Below are positions 1 to 6,623 of a stretch of DNA of 6,623 nt, in pieces. How positions within the stretch are numbered: position 1 is the stretch's first letter; each line of letters begins with the position of its first letter. The notes under the pieces are model-generated. The model saw nothing but the letters and a program-made list of their open reading frames with translations. It did not search any database and was not told where the DNA came from. Position numbers and translations under genes: made by a program. This stretch comes from Alphaproteobacteria bacterium (GTDB lineage: Bacteria > Pseudomonadota > Alphaproteobacteria > Micavibrionales > UBA1664). The stretch is taken from NCBI GenBank assembly GCA_030427215.1, contig JAUHXB010000068.1, positions 1 to 6,623 of the forward strand, read 5' to 3'.

Positions 1-1434
1 TATGTTGTGATTGATTGCGACCTTCCCGAAAAGATAGGAAAAACTTACTACGATATCCCCCATACAACGGCTCTGTTTTGCAGAGATCCAGAACAATTAG
101 AAAAAGTGATAAAGGGCGAGTCCTTTGATACAGACAATATCAGAGTTTTGCCGATTCACAGCCATGACGACATGAGAGCAAATGGCCATATTAAGTATTC
201 TATTTTTTCAGATTTAATCAGTGATCATCACACAAAATTTGCAAAAAGACAGGCCAAAAATGATGTTTTCATCTATGAGAATAACCGCTTGGCCCGATCT
301 GACACAGCAATCATATATGCGATACCATCGCGTCATAATACTGAATACCTCAATTACTATCTTTACACTTTTCCAACAGCAGAGGAAGGGCTGTATGTAA
401 CCGAAGATATTCTTGATACTGTCACATTTAAATCGACGATATTGCCTCTATCTATCAGAATAAATGAGTCACCAATACATAAAAATGACGCTCAAAGATT
501 TATTGAGGAATCCGCAAATTTAATTTCCGAAGCATACGATATATATACCCCACCGATGAAGTCATACATAGACAAAGCCAATGGCATATCAAAAATTCGT
601 AAAGTGGTATCCCATTCCATAAAGACGGTTATTCAACCTGTAACCCATTTACTTGCACGATTGGGACGAATGGAAGTTATTAAAGGCGCCACCAGTTCTG
701 CTCTATTCGCTGTGGTTATTGCTATAGCCTCTGGTGTTAAGGCGACTGGGGCAGGTTTTGCTTTATTCTCGCTTGCGACTCTTAGAACTGTGGCCTTGAA
801 CAATAATAATATTAACAAAGCGATGAATGGTGTTACAAAATATATCAGTCGCACCCTTAATCGCAACAGAACCAATGATGTATCAAGACTCTATGACAAA
901 GCGCCAAGTTTCACCAGCGTGCACAAAGTCATTGAGGTAAATCGTCGTATACATTATCCAATGCCTAATGCCTTTTTTGATGCAATCAAGTTAGTTGATA
1001 AAGATACAATATCAGCGGAAAATTTGGCCAAATACACCCAAGATGTTCAGGATAGGTGGAAAATAAAACGACAAAAGAAATCAGATGGCTCTCAATCGGC
1101 TATTTTTGTTTCTCTCATAAAATCTAAAACAGGAAAGGCTAGGTTTTTAAAATTATGGGATACCAAAGGTGATAAAAAATCATTTCCGATTAAAAAAGAA
1201 GATATTGAATCACCTCCAAAACCTGCTCAATCAACCGCACGCACATTAAGGCTTTTGGGTGATAAACGTCATGCAAGCGCCGAGCAAAGACCAGGAAAAA
1301 TCAGGGCTTTATTTACTAAAATATCAGCACACCCAACACATTACCTCACCGCTAAATATCGTGTTGATAGCGCTCCTAAATCCCCTCGCCCTTTGGCAGG
1401 GCCTGTCCGCGATAAACCCGCGTGCAAATTATAA
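1..1434 (+). CDS. Unknown protein with central hydrophobic segment, 5' end missing
   Basis: I do not recognise this protein. The frame is open from the first base (codons TAT GTT precede the GTG at 7), so the gene very likely begins outside the window and the GTG is probably internal. About 477 codons are visible, ending in TAA at 1432-1434. Counting from the GTG, residues 1-200 look like a mixed soluble domain. Residues about 227-264 are hydrophobic, two short stretches joined by a Gly/Lys turn (GVKATGAG), and could form a membrane hairpin. Residues 265-475 are rich in Lys and Arg, with no acidic balance near the end. There is no signal peptide in the visible part and no catalytic motif I can name. 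Base composition appears more AT-rich than the neighbouring operon, which may hint at a different origin. It converges on rodA, and its last 59 bases lie over the rodA 3' end. The coding call rests on the long uninterrupted frame. Confidence 0.75.
   Translation, partial: YVVIDCDLPEKIGKTYYDIPHTTALFCRDPEQLEKVIKGESFDTDNIRVLPIHSHDDMRANGHIKYSIFSDLISDHHTKFAKRQAKNDVFIYENNRLARSDTAIIYAIPSRHNTEYLNYYLYTFPTAEEGLYVTEDILDTVTFKSTILPLSIRINESPIHKNDAQRFIEESANLISEAYDIYTPPMKSYIDKANGISKIRKVVSHSIKTVIQPVTHLLARLGRMEVIKGATSSALFAVVIAIASGVKATGAGFALFSLATLRTVALNNNNINKAMNGVTKYISRTLNRNRTNDVSRLYDKAPSFTSVHKVIEVNRRIHYPMPNAFFDAIKLVDKDTISAENLAKYTQDVQDRWKIKRQKKSDGSQSAIFVSLIKSKTGKARFLKLWDTKGDKKSFPIKKEDIESPPKPAQSTARTLRLLGDKRHASAEQRPGKIRALFTKISAHPTHYLTAKYRVDSAPKSPRPLAGPVRDKPACKL
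1376..1434. other. Convergent 3' overlap of the unknown gene and rodA
   Basis: The plus-strand unknown gene stops with TAA at 1432-1434, while minus-strand rodA stops with TAG at 1376-1378, so 59 bases code on both strands. The rodA side is ordinary sequence following its last transmembrane segment. The plus-strand side encodes a proline- and basic-rich tail (about the last 20 residues), which looks like read-through rather than a folded domain. No terminator hairpin with a T-run is visible for either gene here. Confidence 0.8.
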
Positions 1435-2518
1435 GGCCATAACAAATTAACGCCGCCAACATTGCCGACCCACCATAGGATATAAGCGGTAGAGGCACTC
1501 CAACAACGGGCAAGACACCCATCACCATGCCTGCATTGATCATGACATAAAGTGACAGATTAGTCGTTAATCCCAAAATCAGTAATTTTGAAAAGATATG
1601 CTTGGCCTGCATCGCATAAATAAATCCGATGATGAATGTGAGCAGGTAAAGCGCAATAACGAATGATCCACCGATAAATCCGTGTTCTTCTGCCCACAAG
1701 GTAAAGATAAAATCAGTATGTTTTTCGGGCAGAAAATTTAAACGCGCCTGTGTTCCTTCTAAAAACCCTTTACCATCCCATCCACCAGACCCAATGGCAA
1801 TTTTGGATTGTGTGACGTGATAACCTGCCCCCATTGGGTCACGAGAGGGATCAAGAAATGTATCGACCCTTGCCCGTTGATAATCCTTTAACACATATTT
1901 GTAAATCAGAGGTATTGTCGCACCAAGCGTCACTGCACCACCAATAAACAGACGCATTTTAACGCCCGCCATAAACATTACAACAACTCCACCCATCCCG
2001 ATCATTAATGCGGTCCCAAGGTCGGGCTGCAACATCACCAACCCCATTGGAATGACCATGATTAAAACGGGTAAAATTAAAGACCTATAGTGCCTAACCT
2101 TATCCGTACCAATATCATGATAATATCGCGCCATCGCCATGATCACGCCGATTTTCATCAACTCGGACGGTTGTAAATTCATGAAACCCAAATTGATCCA
2201 CCGTTGTGCCCCCATACCGACTTGCCCCACAATTTCAACGATTATGAGCAAAGCGATCCCCGCAATCCAAATAGGATAAGATAACCAATACCAATATTTC
2301 AAATGGATAAAGGCCATAATCATCATACCGAAAAATAAAACGCTAAAACGAAGGATATGTTTGTTCGCCCATTGGTTAAACTCTCCCCCCGCCGCGGAAT
2401 AAAGCGCAAGCCCACCCATCCCCGCAATAGCAATAATTAGAACAATCAGGATAAAAGGAAGGGATCTTACTTTATCTGAAAACATTAACGATGAACGTGA
2501 AGAGGCGAAATCTATCAT
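1376..2518 (-). CDS. rodA: RodA, SEDS peptidoglycan glycosyltransferase
   Basis: RodA polymerises lipid II into glycan strands for side-wall growth, working in the inner membrane with a class B penicillin-binding protein (PBP2) and the MreBCD elongasome. The 380-residue length is normal for the family, and about ten membrane segments are visible. SEDS hallmarks are intact: LYSAAGG after the first helix (residues 39-45), GAQRWI (103-108), QPSE (116-119), QPDLGTA (164-170), LPEKHTDF (263-270) and PLPLISYGGSA (342-352). Asp269 in HTDF matches the essential aspartate known in this family. RodA is favoured over FtsW by the overall style of these motifs. The ATG at 2516-2518 lies 18 bases after the methyltransferase stop, but no Shine-Dalgarno sequence is evident. 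A second ATG at residue 12 would shorten the N-terminus to a more typical length and also lacks a clear site. It is the last gene of the operon; its usual partners mreBCD and mrdA are not in the window. Confidence 0.97.
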   Translation of the reverse strand: MIDFASSRSSLMFSDKVRSLPFILIVLIIAIAGMGGLALYSAAGGEFNQWANKHILRFSVLFFGMMIMAFIHLKYWYWLSYPIWIAGIALLIIVEIVGQVGMGAQRWINLGFMNLQPSELMKIGVIMAMARYYHDIGTDKVRHYRSLILPVLIMVIPMGLVMLQPDLGTALMIGMGGVVVMFMAGVKMRLFIGGAVTLGATIPLIYKYVLKDYQRARVDTFLDPSRDPMGAGYHVTQSKIAIGSGGWDGKGFLEGTQARLNFLPEKHTDFIFTLWAEEHGFIGGSFVIALYLLTFIIGFIYAMQAKHIFSKLLILGLTTNLSLYVMINAGMVMGVLPVVGVPLPLISYGGSAMLAALICYGLIICTRVYRGQALPKGEGI

Positions 2519-2536
2519 AATGTTTTTTAAAGAAAA

Positions 2537-3283
2537 TTACCCCTTTTCACACATAAGGAAAATACTCGCGCATAAATCGGGATAGATATGGCCCAACTCG
2601 TAACATCCTTCTAAATATTCTGGTGAAATAATATCACCCGCCGCCAAGATTTTATCAAACTGAAAATTCGCCATGGCTTTAAAGAAAATACCGCTACGTT
2701 GCACGATTTTTAATCCCGCTTTACGCGCATCACGTTCTAATGTGTCCAATGAATATGTGATGTGATGACCGTGATCTTCTTCGCCTTTTGTAACGGCTGC
2801 ATTATGGCTTATCAATCCCATTTTAACGGCGATTTGCCTTGATGGTGCATTGGCATTTGGACAGACCAAAAAGAACCGTCCATCATCATCTAACCATTCA
2901 TCATTAACGCGTTTGAGAACACTCACAGGGTCGCTGACATGTTCTAAAACATGGCACATAAAGATATTTTTGAATTTTTTGTTGAGCGTTAAATCTTCAA
3001 ACAGGCTGTTATGAAATTCAACATTATGCCCTTCCAATTCAGCCTTGGCTTTTTCAATAGCTTCGGTTGATACCTCTGCGCATGTCATATCAGGCATGTA
3101 AGGCAATAAACGTTTTGTAAACGCCCCTTCGAATGATCCCATTTCCATCGCGTTGCCTTCCCTTAGATAAGGCAAGAATGATTTCAACATGTATGGGTGC
3201 ATCACATCATAATCAAAACCATAGAAATATTGACGGTCATCATTGTCTTTGGTTTCGGCGGTGTAATTACGATTGGCAGACAT
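2537..3283 (-). CDS. Class I SAM-dependent methyltransferase
   Basis: This 248-residue protein is predicted to transfer a methyl group from S-adenosylmethionine to an unknown acceptor in the cytoplasm. It shows the Rossmann-fold signatures in order: motif I MEMGSFEGAF (residues 46-55, glycine-rich loop), an acidic residue ending strand 2 (CAEVS, Glu70), a SLFEDL segment (93-98) where the adenine-contacting acidic residue is expected, and HVLEHVSDP (111-119) followed by GRFFLVCPNANA (135-146), typical of the Methyltransf_11/23-like group. A His/acid-rich stretch (EEDHGHH, about 168-174) precedes the C-terminal substrate-side region. Related proteins often sit in glycan or lipid-linked sugar clusters, so a small-molecule or sugar acceptor is a reasonable guess, but the sequence does not identify it. 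There is no membrane segment. The ATG start is supported by an AAAGGA ribosome binding site. It lies 44 bases after the M50/HlyD gene and 18 bases before rodA. Confidence 0.9.
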   Translation of the reverse strand: MSANRNYTAETKDNDDRQYFYGFDYDVMHPYMLKSFLPYLREGNAMEMGSFEGAFTKRLLPYMPDMTCAEVSTEAIEKAKAELEGHNVEFHNSLFEDLTLNKKFKNIFMCHVLEHVSDPVSVLKRVNDEWLDDDGRFFLVCPNANAPSRQIAVKMGLISHNAAVTKGEEDHGHHITYSLDTLERDARKAGLKIVQRSGIFFKAMANFQFDKILAAGDIISPEYLEGCYELGHIYPDLCASIFLMCEKG

Positions 3284-3290
3284 TATTAAA

Positions 3291-3297
3291 TTCCTTT
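3291..3297 (-). promoter_or_regulatory. Ribosome binding site of the methyltransferase gene
   Basis: On the minus strand the sequence AAAGGAA is followed by about seven A/T bases and then the ATG at 3283. It is the best Shine-Dalgarno match in the operon and fixes the methyltransferase start. It lies in the 44-base gap that is the largest non-coding stretch of the window. Confidence 0.7.
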
Positions 3298-3327
3298 AAT
3301 TTTTTAAAAGTTTAACAGCGTCTAAGA

Positions 3328-5412
3328 TTAATTCAAACTCAATTCACGGCGGATGGTTTGAATGGCGTTTAAAATCATTACCCTAATGGGTTGATCGGCA
3401 TCGCCATATAAATTCACATGACCAGCAATGATTTTATTTTTAACGTCTGCATCCGTCGATAATGTCACTTTATAAAGCGTCTTAAGCGGTTCAATCTCTC
3501 CATCAATATTTTGTGATGGAATTTCACCACCATAAACGGATGATAAAATTGGAAAATCAATCGTGCCCTTATCGATTTGCGCAATGGATTCAATCACCGC
3601 GTCATAGGATTGAAATAATGCATAGTTAGGGCGAAATATCGCGCGGTTCCCAACCTGAAACCGATCCAGATGATGTTCATCAATATAGGCCGTGATCCGG
3701 TTATCATTTTTTTTGATAAGCCTTAGAATGATATCCGTTTGTTTGATTGATTGACCCGCCATCATATCGGGGTTCATATCAACGATTTGTCCATCAAAAT
3801 TGGCCGTGATGTTCAAATCATTTTGGCTTTCCAATAAATTATTTAATCTTTGACGTGCGGCATCCAATTCTTCGTCAATGGATACACGACGATCACGGAA
3901 TAATTCAATATCGGTTTGATCACGACGTTTGAGATTTTCCAATGATTTTAATTCTGTTTTGGCCTTTGCAATATCCAAATCCAATTGGCGTGATGATAAA
4001 GATATAAGTGGATCGCCTTTATTCACGATGTCTTCATTTGAAACGGATATTGCCTCAATCATTGAAGGGGCGGGCGCATAAACCGCCTGATAATCACGCG
4101 CATGCATCGCGGCGGGAAATGTCGCGTTGTAAGATGTCGGGATGAATAGCAAAATTGCCGCCCCACCCAACAAAGCGCAAAGGCCATAAAATCGAAAATT
4201 TTTCATGTAATCATGTCGCCTTTCCCACCATATTTTTAACTCTCGCCAAATTGGCAATCCGATAAACCATGCCAATTCCAAAAGCATGGCGATCAATCCC
4301 AATGGTTTCATAAAAACCATATAAACCAAAACGGCAATCCCAAGGAATAAGAAAAACCGATAAATTAAAATGGCATAGCCAAATAAAGTGAGGTAAAACG
4401 CGCGACGATTATCAAAATCATGAGGTAATTCATCATTTAACCCCAAACAAATTTTGCGAATGGAATGACGTGCATAATCAATCGCCACGGCATGTAAATT
4501 TTCAATCCCAACATAATCACTTAGCACATAATACCCATCAAACCTCATGAGGGGATTGAGATTGATCAGTAATGATCCAAATAATGAAATCATCACAATG
4601 GTAAAACAAATCATTTGACCCAGACCAGGATCTTGAAAATGCCAAGCGATAAGCGCAATGGCGGCCAGATACAGCTCAAACTTCACACCCGCCATGCCAA
4701 TATCAATGCGGGCACACTTGTCTTTTAACCGCCATGCGCCCGTGGCCTCGGTGTATAAAATCGGATACAGAACAATAAACGCCGCACCCATATGAGGCAC
4801 AGGGACACCATGTTTAGTTGCCGTAAAGGCATGGGCGAATTCATGGATGATTTTGATCCCTGTTAAAATGATAAAGCTTAAAATCGCGCCTTCCATCGTA
4901 AAGATATTCATGAAGCTGGCCAGAAATTCATCAACACGTGGTAATATCATCATAATCGCGATCAATAAAACCACCATCATAAGGGCATGAAACCCCTTTG
5001 AGAATAACGGCGCCACATACGGCCATGTCGCCTTTAAAAATCGCTCTGGCTTAAATAAGGGGACGGTGAAGTAAAGATACCCATGCGCGGCCCTATACCA
5101 TATTGATTTATCCTCTGGCAGTGGAATGGACGCACCATTCACCAATCCATTTTGCATGAGGAATTGCAGGATTGATTTTAAATCTTCTTCATCAATATCC
5201 AAGGTTGTTTCATCATTAACGGCCTTTATCAATTCTGATGCACCGTCATATTTATGAAATCGGCTTAAAATTTCAAATTCTGCCCATCCTATTTTATAAA
5301 ATTGATTGGATGTTGGGTGATGAATAACCCATTGTGGCTGACCTTCATGATTTGTCGCGGCCTCATGAATTTTTAATAAGGGATGTAATTTTGGAAGCTT
5401 AATCTCTTCCAT
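3328..5412 (-). CDS. PqqD-like / M50 metalloprotease / HlyD fusion membrane protein
   Basis: This 694-residue fusion has three parts. Residues about 8-95 resemble a PqqD-like winged-helix domain (a segment like 'QFYKIGWAEFEIL', then a helical part ending 'FLMQNGLVN'), the fold that binds peptide leaders in RiPP systems. Residues about 138-425 hold roughly eight membrane segments with an M50 site-2-protease core: HEFAH (His190, Glu191, His194) for zinc and catalysis, and NPLMRFDGYY (286-295), where Asp292 is the expected third zinc ligand, so the active site looks complete. After the last membrane helix (about 406-425), residues 440-694 form a HlyD-type periplasmic part: a first lipoyl-like half (442-470), a coiled coil (about 473-530), a second half (534-566, 'NFDGQIVDM') and a beta-barrel-like end. 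Size and order fit a known but poorly characterised family. The ATG is 3 bases after the upstream stop, with a weak GGAT site inside that gene, suggesting translational coupling. Whether it cleaves a substrate or serves as an export adaptor is not shown. Confidence 0.88.
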   Translation of the reverse strand: MEEIKLPKLHPLLKIHEAATNHEGQPQWVIHHPTSNQFYKIGWAEFEILSRFHKYDGASELIKAVNDETTLDIDEEDLKSILQFLMQNGLVNGASIPLPEDKSIWYRAAHGYLYFTVPLFKPERFLKATWPYVAPLFSKGFHALMMVVLLIAIMMILPRVDEFLASFMNIFTMEGAILSFIILTGIKIIHEFAHAFTATKHGVPVPHMGAAFIVLYPILYTEATGAWRLKDKCARIDIGMAGVKFELYLAAIALIAWHFQDPGLGQMICFTIVMISLFGSLLINLNPLMRFDGYYVLSDYVGIENLHAVAIDYARHSIRKICLGLNDELPHDFDNRRAFYLTLFGYAILIYRFFLFLGIAVLVYMVFMKPLGLIAMLLELAWFIGLPIWRELKIWWERRHDYMKNFRFYGLCALLGGAAILLFIPTSYNATFPAAMHARDYQAVYAPAPSMIEAISVSNEDIVNKGDPLISLSSRQLDLDIAKAKTELKSLENLKRRDQTDIELFRDRRVSIDEELDAARQRLNNLLESQNDLNITANFDGQIVDMNPDMMAGQSIKQTDIILRLIKKNDNRITAYIDEHHLDRFQVGNRAIFRPNYALFQSYDAVIESIAQIDKGTIDFPILSSVYGGEIPSQNIDGEIEPLKTLYKVTLSTDADVKNKIIAGHVNLYGDADQPIRVMILNAIQTIRRELSLN

Positions 5413-5415
5413 ATT

Positions 5416-6623
5416 TTATAATCCGGTAAGATTACGAAGTGCAATGAGTGGACGACGAAACAAAGCATATCCCAAAAACGACCAATCTGATTTTAATTTC
5501 GCTGTGCCCTGCCATCCTATGCGTTGACCTTCATTCGGGTCATAAGATCCACGAATTTTATAACTTAATAATCCATCCGCATCGGGGGTGGCCTGATACC
5601 CCATGGATATAATCTGTGCTTCGTACCCTTTTAGAGGTGACGCGTTCATAAAAAAATCAAATGGTTGCCCAATGTCTAACGGCAGGATTGATTGCGCGGG
5701 AACACGGATCAATAATTCGCTTTGTGAAGGATCGGCAATAATCATGAGAGGTTCACCTGTGGGCAACGCCTTTCCTTTTAACGCGCTACTATCCGAAAAA
5801 ATGGCTACACCATCCGCGGGTGAAGTGATGTCGGATCGTTCAAATTTTTCACGAGCGAAATTATAATCGATGCGTTTGGCCTCAATATCCGCGCGCAATG
5901 TTTCCAAATCGGATTTTTTTTCATCTTCGCGAAGGGATTGAAACCGCGCACGTGATAAGGCCGATTGCGCCATTTTTAAGGCTTGTTCCGCCTGTTCCAT
6001 TTCTGTACGCATCGCCGATTGGTCCATGGTTGCAACAATATCACCTGCTGACACATCCTCACCTGGTTTAACGGTGATATTCTCAATAATACCATCAAAT
6101 GGCATTGTTAATGTGGTTGGATTTTTGGCCACAATTTCCATCGGCGCGGTCACGCTTAATCGTACAGGAAAAAAGAATAAAGCGATTAATCCTAAGACAA
6201 CATATTTGCGATAGCCCTTTAAATTAAAAAAACTGAATATGGATGTTTGTTTTTGACGAAGTAAATGAACGGTCAGTGATTGCGTGTAACAATCCATTAA
6301 TTCCATTAAAAGCTGGTTTTGTTGATCGGAAAAAAATTTATCAGATTCAATCCAAAGACCACCAATCACGCCATCAGTATCATTTTCAAAAGTAATAAGA
6401 TGATTGTGATCACTGGCCCATTCGCCATCATCTGTTGCATTGATAAAATCGATACGATCTTTTTTATCACTCAGTTGTTTTTTAATCTGTTGTTTTAACC
6501 ATTGCAGATAAGGTGTTTTATCATCTATTTTTTGAACACCAGAAATAGATTCAAAAATAATATCATTCTCTTTTTTTAACCAGAAAACCGCCTGTTTATA
6601 ATTTACAAATTCATGTGTTTTAT
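5416..6623 (-). CDS. GAF-like/HlyD membrane adaptor protein, N-terminus outside window
   Basis: The frame stays open from the TAA at 5416-5418 to the right edge, giving 401 whole codons. The GTG at 6367-6369 is therefore probably internal, because the 84 codons beyond it read as ordinary protein. With the codon at 6619-6621 as residue 1, residues 1-115 look like a GAF-type domain (AVFWLKKENDIIFESISGV at 11-29, then 'GVIGGLWIESD' and a helix rich in Leu and Met). This part lies before the membrane helix at about 140-155, so it should be cytoplasmic. The periplasmic portion has a biotinyl/lipoyl-like half (173-200, PFDGIIENITV and VSAGDIV), a coiled coil (about 200-262), the second half ITSPADGVAIFSD (265-277) and a beta-barrel region to the end. 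HlyD-like proteins bridge inner-membrane pumps and outer-membrane channels. It is the first visible gene of the operon, 3 bases upstream of the M50/HlyD gene, suggesting that the two products work together. HlyD assignment is firm; the GAF assignment is less so. Confidence 0.85.
   Translation of the reverse strand, partial: KTHEFVNYKQAVFWLKKENDIIFESISGVQKIDDKTPYLQWLKQQIKKQLSDKKDRIDFINATDDGEWASDHNHLITFENDTDGVIGGLWIESDKFFSDQQNQLLMELMDCYTQSLTVHLLRQKQTSIFSFFNLKGYRKYVVLGLIALFFFPVRLSVTAPMEIVAKNPTTLTMPFDGIIENITVKPGEDVSAGDIVATMDQSAMRTEMEQAEQALKMAQSALSRARFQSLREDEKKSDLETLRADIEAKRIDYNFAREKFERSDITSPADGVAIFSDSSALKGKALPTGEPLMIIADPSQSELLIRVPAQSILPLDIGQPFDFFMNASPLKGYEAQIISMGYQATPDADGLLSYKIRGSYDPNEGQRIGWQGTAKLKSDWSFLGYALFRRPLIALRNLTGL

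Noticed and set aside
633..875. 80-codon minus-strand open frame inside the unknown gene
   Set aside because: It is a shadow of the longer plus-strand frame, with its hydrophobic look arising from the antisense of the membrane segment.
1388..1402. Possible terminator hairpin (GCCC, 7-base loop, GGGC) in the convergent overlap
   Set aside because: The stem is only four base pairs, there is no T-run on either strand, and both strands are coding there.
1259..1450. 63-codon plus-strand open frame across the end of the unknown gene
   Set aside because: It overlaps two better frames and has no ribosome site or recognisable protein character.
3133..3315. 60-codon plus-strand open frame opposite the methyltransferase start
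   Set aside because: It is antisense to a well-supported gene with clear motifs and has no independent support.
3284..3345. Possible promoter ahead of the methyltransferase gene (TTGAGT and an AT-rich box near TTAAAC)
   Set aside because: In DNA this AT-rich such matches are common, the spacing and second box are poor, and the same-strand layout fits read-through from the upstream gene.
3701..3719. Inverted repeat TTATCA / TGATAA around a T-run
   Set aside because: It lies inside the M50/HlyD coding region (Leu-Ile-Lys-Lys-Asn-Asp), is wholly AT-paired, and is easily explained by Lys and Asn codons.
5603..5866. 87-codon plus-strand open frame opposite the adaptor gene
   Set aside because: It is antisense to the lipoyl and barrel region of a clear HlyD-type protein and looks like a chance frame.

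Overview
The window looks like chromosomal DNA from a fairly AT-rich Gram-negative bacterium. The RodA sequence and the overall protein style suggest an alphaproteobacterium, but this was judged by eye without a database search. Nearly all of it is coding: the longest gap between genes is 44 bases, and both ends cut through open reading frames. I see no tRNA, rRNA, CRISPR array, insertion sequence or convincing rho-independent terminator.

Left part (1-1434, plus strand): the 3' portion of a gene of unknown function. Its frame is open to the left edge, so the start is missing. The product has one hydrophobic hairpin-like segment in the middle and a strongly basic C-terminal third. It converges on the minus-strand genes, and its last 59 bases overlap the 3' end of rodA.

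Remaining part (1376-6623, minus strand): four genes read right to left with gaps of 3, 44 and 18 bases, probably one operon. In order of transcription they are: (i) a membrane-anchored GAF-like/HlyD adaptor protein, cut by the right edge; (ii) a 694-residue fusion of a PqqD-like domain, an M50 zinc-protease-type membrane domain and a HlyD-type periplasmic domain; (iii) a class I SAM-dependent methyltransferase; (iv) rodA, the SEDS peptidoglycan glycosyltransferase of the elongasome.

The most interesting part is the pair (i)+(ii). Both carry HlyD-like periplasmic halves, but one has a cytoplasmic GAF-like module and the other an intramembrane metalloprotease core with a peptide-binding-type N-terminus. 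No ABC or RND pump is visible in the window. Such a pair could be the inner-membrane part of a specialised export or processing machine. Its co-transcription with rodA, away from the usual mreBCD-mrdA partners, is the second point of interest.
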